33,272 nt of DNA from contig CALUXG010000011.1 in assembly GCA_944324685.1 (NCBI GenBank), positions 1-33,272 on the forward strand, written 5' to 3'. A program made the translations under genes and the position numbers. The notes below the pieces were generated by a model that saw nothing but the letters and a program-made list of their open reading frames with translations, was not told the origin of the DNA and did not search any database. The DNA comes from an uncultured Elusimicrobiales bacterium. GTDB taxonomy: Bacteria; Elusimicrobiota; Elusimicrobia; Elusimicrobiales; Elusimicrobiaceae. Of this stretch, positions 31,281 to 33,272 are shown in pieces (the first letter of the stretch is position 1; each line of letters starts with the position of its first letter).

Positions 31281-32180
31281 TTAACCTCTGGGGTGGAATT
31301 TTTTGTGCTTGTTTTTCAAATCAGAAACATCTAAATGCGTATAAATTTGCGTGGTGGCCAAACTGGCGTGGCCCAGCATCTCCTGTAAGCTGCGCAGATC
31401 GGCCCCGCCTTGGAGCAAATGGCTGGCGAATGTATGGCGGAACAGATGCGGATGCAGCGGGCGGGAAATACCCGCTTTGCGGCCCAGATCGGCCAATTCC
31501 TGCCATACGCATTGGCGGCTGATTTTTTTGCCGCGGTTATTCAGGAACAATTCCGATCCGATATGAGTTTGGGCGGCAAAGTGCGCCTCACGGATGTCTA
31601 AATAACGGCGCAGGCGTTGGCAGCAGGCGGGATGCAGCGGCACAAAACGCTGTTTGCCTCCTTTTCCTAAGGCCAATACCCATCCTTCGTCTAGGTTTAC
31701 GTTTTCCAGCTGTAAATTGATTAGTTCGCTTACCCGCAAACCGGCGGCATAAAGCAGTTCCACCATGGTCAGCGTACGCACCTGACTAAAATTTTCAGCA
31801 GGATAGGACAAAAGCTTGTCCATTTCTTCTCTAGAAAGTTGTTCCGGCATTTGCTGAGGCAATTTCGGTGATTTTAAAAAACGGGTGGGGTCTTCAGAAA
31901 TACGTTTTTCAATCAGAAGAAATTTATAAAACGCTTTCACGGCTTCCAGTTTGCGAAAAACGCTGGTGGCGCTGAGCCGTTCTATCACGCGCAGCTGGTA
32001 GGCATATTGGTCCAAGAAGTGGGCGGGTGCGGCTTGGGGCGGAAGATCGTTGGCCGTGCAATATTCCAGATAATGCTCTATGTCCGCCACATAGGCCTTT
32101 ACCGTGTTTTTGCTCAGTTGGCGTTCAAAAGAAAGATGATTTTTGAAATCTTCCAAAATAGGATACGTTTGTTCAGGCAT
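31281..32180 (-). CDS. XerC/XerD-type tyrosine recombinase
   Basis: This 299-residue protein has an N-terminal SAM-like core-binding domain (residues about 5-95) and a catalytic domain with the full set of residues: R149 (GLRVSEL), K173 (LGKGGKQR), H245 and R248 (HPHLFRHTFASHLL), H271 (LGHASL) and Y280 (TTQIYTHLD). Length and motifs are those of XerC/XerD, which resolve chromosome dimers at dif; the sequence does not tell which of the two it is. A TATAAT (minus strand, 32217-32212) lies 31 nt upstream. There is no integrated element or att repeat nearby, so a housekeeping role is more likely than a phage integrase. Confidence 0.92.
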   Translation of the reverse strand: MPEQTYPILEDFKNHLSFERQLSKNTVKAYVADIEHYLEYCTANDLPPQAAPAHFLDQYAYQLRVIERLSATSVFRKLEAVKAFYKFLLIEKRISEDPTRFLKSPKLPQQMPEQLSREEMDKLLSYPAENFSQVRTLTMVELLYAAGLRVSELINLQLENVNLDEGWVLALGKGGKQRFVPLHPACCQRLRRYLDIREAHFAAQTHIGSELFLNNRGKKISRQCVWQELADLGRKAGISRPLHPHLFRHTFASHLLQGGADLRSLQEMLGHASLATTQIYTHLDVSDLKNKHKKFHPRG

Positions 32181-32211
32181 AAGTGTGCCGCCGGTTATTT
32201 GAATTACTTTT

Positions 32212-32217
32212 ATTATA
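32212..32217 (-). promoter_or_regulatory. -10 box of the Xer gene
   Basis: TATAAT on the minus strand, 31 nt before the ATG at 32180. No convincing -35 is seen. Confidence 0.4.
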
Positions 32218-32268
32218 GATTTTTTGAAATAGACATGGCCGGTCTATCTCAAAAGTCTTAGTTCGTTG

Positions 32269-32354
32269 TTTGATAAAGCGGGTCCATGAAACAATTTATC
32301 AAATGTGAAAGAGGAGCAAACGCGTGGCAGAGATGTTCCGCCATGACGAGATGA
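32269..32354 (+). other. Vestige of a C/E-type prepilin leader
   Basis: TTTGATAAA (32269-32277) and TTTATCAAA (32295-32303) flank an ATG at 32286 that opens MKQFIKCERG (23 codons to a TGA at 32354). Layout and sequence resemble the C/E leader, where the same arms flank ATG and the peptide starts M(N/D)KIYQK. The T tract and -10 box are missing, so this looks like a decayed copy. Confidence 0.4.
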
Positions 32355-32449
32355 ATTGGATTTTGATATTGGTCGATTTTTTTCTTTACGCCGTTGCCGT
32401 TTATTTGCCGAAAGCCGCCCAAGCCTTGACTCGTCTTTTTTTTTTTTGA
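32324..32449 (+). CDS. Candidate 41-residue membrane peptide
   Basis: A GTG start at 32324 follows AAAGAGGAG by 7 nt, a very good ribosome binding site. The 41-residue product has one hydrophobic segment (NWILILVDFFLYAVAVLF, residues 11-28). The frame ends in FFF and a TGA formed where the 11-T tract of the prepilin D promoter ends, so its end depends on the tract length. A frame of similar size (11286-11414, GTG start, no ribosome site) ends the same way before prepilin A. The role is unknown, and this may be chance. Confidence 0.3.
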   Translation: MAEMFRHDEMNWILILVDFFLYAVAVYLPKAAQALTRLFFF

Positions 32450-32459
32450 TACCCTGTAC
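32427..32459 (+). promoter_or_regulatory. Prepilin D promoter with an 11-T spacer tract
   Basis: Candidate -35 TTGACT (32427-32432), a 17-nt spacer with 11 uninterrupted T (32437-32447), and -10-like TACCCT (32450-32455). The upstream-ORF ATG is 4 nt after the -10. Confidence 0.6.
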
Positions 32460-32595
32460 ATGGCGGAAAAACAAACGCCGCTGAGACGTGTTTTTGAACG
32501 ATTAAACGCTGTTATAGGAAGAAAAAATGAGAAAAGGTTTTACATTAATTGAACTGTTGGTAGTAGTGTTGATTGTCGGTATATTGGCGGCCATA
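32437..32595 (+). repeat. Cassette D leader and prepilin N-terminus, direct repeat of 11402-11562
   Basis: From the T tract to the start codon the two cassettes differ at only two bases and a one-base A indel. Similarity then continues through the hydrophobic N-terminal helix, and falls off in the globular domain. Confidence 0.85.
32460..32552 (+). CDS. Upstream ORF of prepilin D (30 residues, frame-shifted end)
   Basis: It begins MAEKQTPLRRVFERL, as in cassette A. The A run before the prepilin start is one base shorter, so the frame does not stop at the prepilin ATG but continues 26 nt inside the prepilin gene, ending at TGA 32552. It would still overlap and could affect prepilin initiation. 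The AGGAAG site is retained. Confidence 0.4.
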   Translation: MAEKQTPLRRVFERLNAVIGRKNEKRFYIN

Positions 32596-33027
32596 GCGTT
32601 GCCGCAATATCAAACGGCGGTGGCGGCAAGTAAGATGATGCGTTTTATACCTGCTGCCCGAGCCATTAAAGACGCGCAGGAGCGGTATTATATGGCCAAC
32701 GGAGACTATGTGTTGGATTTGGGGAATTTGGACATATCCCTTCCGGCGGGCTGTCGGTTCTATGGGGGTACTTCCATTAAAAACCAAGTATTGTGCGGAG
32801 AGGATTGGGTAATGGATAACGTGGAGGTAAACCAGCGTTCGCAGCGGAAGCTCGCGCTGTATTATTGCCCGGGGAAAAACAGCCTCGGCACGGCTTCTTG
32901 CAATAACAACAGCGCTATAGGAAGAATTACTTTTTTCTATGACCAGCATGCCCGCTACCCGGGAAAAATAGACTGCACTTCCCCGTCAAAGCGATTTTGT
33001 TCGGCCCTGCAAAGTGTTTTGAAATAA
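32527..33027 (+). CDS. Type IV prepilin-like protein (cassette D)
   Basis: This 166-residue protein has the class III leader MRKG and then FTLIELLVVVLIVGILAAIALPQY with Glu at mature position 5. The globular domain carries an AIKDAQERYYMANGDYVLDL block, a GTSIKNQVLCGEDWVMDNV segment like that of prepilin C, and four to six Cys that could form disulfides near the C-terminus. Prepilins A, C and D share the N-terminal helix closely but diverge in the exposed domain. AGGAAG precedes the start. A terminator follows at 33045. Confidence 0.93.
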   Translation: MRKGFTLIELLVVVLIVGILAAIALPQYQTAVAASKMMRFIPAARAIKDAQERYYMANGDYVLDLGNLDISLPAGCRFYGGTSIKNQVLCGEDWVMDNVEVNQRSQRKLALYYCPGKNSLGTASCNNNSAIGRITFFYDQHARYPGKIDCTSPSKRFCSALQSVLK

Positions 33028-33044
33028 CAAGATATGCTGCAAGC

Positions 33045-33076
33045 ACAACGCCCCGCCAAAGCGGGGCGTTGTTTTT
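33045..33076 (+). terminator. Rho-independent terminator after prepilin D
   Basis: A perfect 12-bp stem ACAACGCCCCGC-CAAA-GCGGGGCGTTGT followed by TTTT, 17 nt after the stop codon. Confidence 0.92.
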
Positions 33077-33164
33077 GGTAACAAGCAAATCACCGCCTGA
33101 AGGATATTTATCAGCACAAACAAAAACCCCCATGCTTTAGCAGAGGAGTTCTATCGGAAGGGAG

Positions 33165-33240
33165 TTTTAAAAGGGCTTGCATTGTTTTTTTTTTTTGATA
33201 AATTTTGCGTATGGACAAAATTTATCAAAAAATGTATCTG
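33165..33240 (+). repeat. Cassette E leader, 76-nt direct repeat with cassette C
   Basis: 75 of 76 bases are identical to 26298-26373. The 17-bp inverted repeat (33191-33207 / 33216-33232) is intact; the single difference falls in its centre. Confidence 0.9.
33177..33210 (+). promoter_or_regulatory. Cassette E promoter with a 12-T spacer tract
   Basis: TTGCAT (33177-33182), a 16-nt spacer with 12 T (33185-33196), TAAATT (33199-33204), ATG 6 nt later. The layout is identical to cassette C. Confidence 0.55.
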
Positions 33241-33272
33241 CCAGAAAAAAGCCACTCTAAAGACGTTTTAGA
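33211..33272 (+). CDS. Start of a fourth prepilin-type gene (cassette E), cut by the window end
   Basis: The first 20 codons read MDKIYQKMYLPEKSHSKDVL, close to the start of the cassette C extension, and the frame is open to the window edge. By analogy with C it should lead into a prepilin core, possibly through in-frame palindromic repeats, but that part is not visible. The promoter and start codon are intact. Confidence 0.55.
   Translation, partial: MDKIYQKMYLPEKSHSKDVL

Noticed and set aside
31281-32180. Tyrosine recombinase as integrase of a mobile element
   Set aside because: Size and motifs are XerC/D-like; no att repeats, tRNA target or phage genes are nearby.

Overview
The window looks like the chromosome of a Gram-negative bacterium, most likely a gut-type Elusimicrobiota (Elusimicrobium-like). 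This is inferred from the several type IV prepilin genes whose N-termini run (M)(K/R)KGFTLIELLVV followed by IGILxAIALPQY and a YYMANG block, from outer-membrane genes (LptE-like lipoprotein, beta-barrel protein, cysteine-rich repeat protein) and from peptide/amino-acid fermentation genes. No database search was possible, so the phylum is a judgement (about 0.7). I see no rRNA, tRNA, CRISPR array, transposase or prophage.

Layout. 1-1.43 kb: 3' end of a large cysteine-rich repeat protein. 1.65-4.55 kb (minus): M23 peptidase, two tandem paralogous P-loop ATPases and a SEC-C protein, joined by ATGA overlaps. 4.55-8.85 kb (minus): dihydrolipoyl dehydrogenase, TrmJ-type methyltransferase, butyrate kinase, phosphate butyryltransferase. 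8.93-10.9 kb (plus): radC and a cysteine desulfidase-family gene. 10.9-11.4 kb: long intergenic stretch with possible RNA structure. 11.4-12 kb: prepilin A. 12.06-13.4 kb (minus): nucleoside transporter. 13.5-16 kb (plus): yajQ, a TPR protein, DedA. 16.1-18.8 kb (minus): metallophosphoesterase and GH3 beta-N-acetylhexosaminidase. 18.9-23.3 kb (plus): gltX, a GYF-like membrane protein, pilT. 23.6-25.0 kb (minus): short uvrC. 25.05-26.2 kb (plus): rpsT, beta-barrel protein. 26.3-27.1 kb: prepilin C. 27.1-31.2 kb (minus): leuS-lptE-holA. 31.3-32.2 kb (minus): XerC/D recombinase. 32.3-33.27 kb (plus): prepilin D and the start of a fourth cassette, E.

The most unusual signal is the set of four prepilin cassettes. 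All share one control architecture: a candidate -35 box, a homopolymeric run of 11-12 T, a -10-like box and an ATG only 4-6 nt further on, so the predicted transcripts are leaderless. In cassettes A and D that ATG opens a conserved short upstream ORF that runs into the prepilin start. In C it opens an 89-residue N-terminal extension containing in-frame palindromic repeats, and E starts the same way. A T tract inside the promoter spacer is a classical setting for phase variation, so the cassettes may be a switchable or recombining pilin repertoire served by the PilT retraction ATPase at 22.2 kb. Several housekeeping genes (radC, dedA, leuS, uvrC, the beta-barrel gene) also have a -10-like hexamer 6-7 nt before the start codon and no Shine-Dalgarno, suggesting leaderless initiation is common here.

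Metabolically, Ptb, Buk, Lpd and the cysteine desulfidase fit a fermenter that gains ATP from acyl-CoA made by amino-acid breakdown. M23 peptidase, NagZ-like GH3, LptE, DedA and the transporter serve envelope turnover, envelope assembly and salvage.
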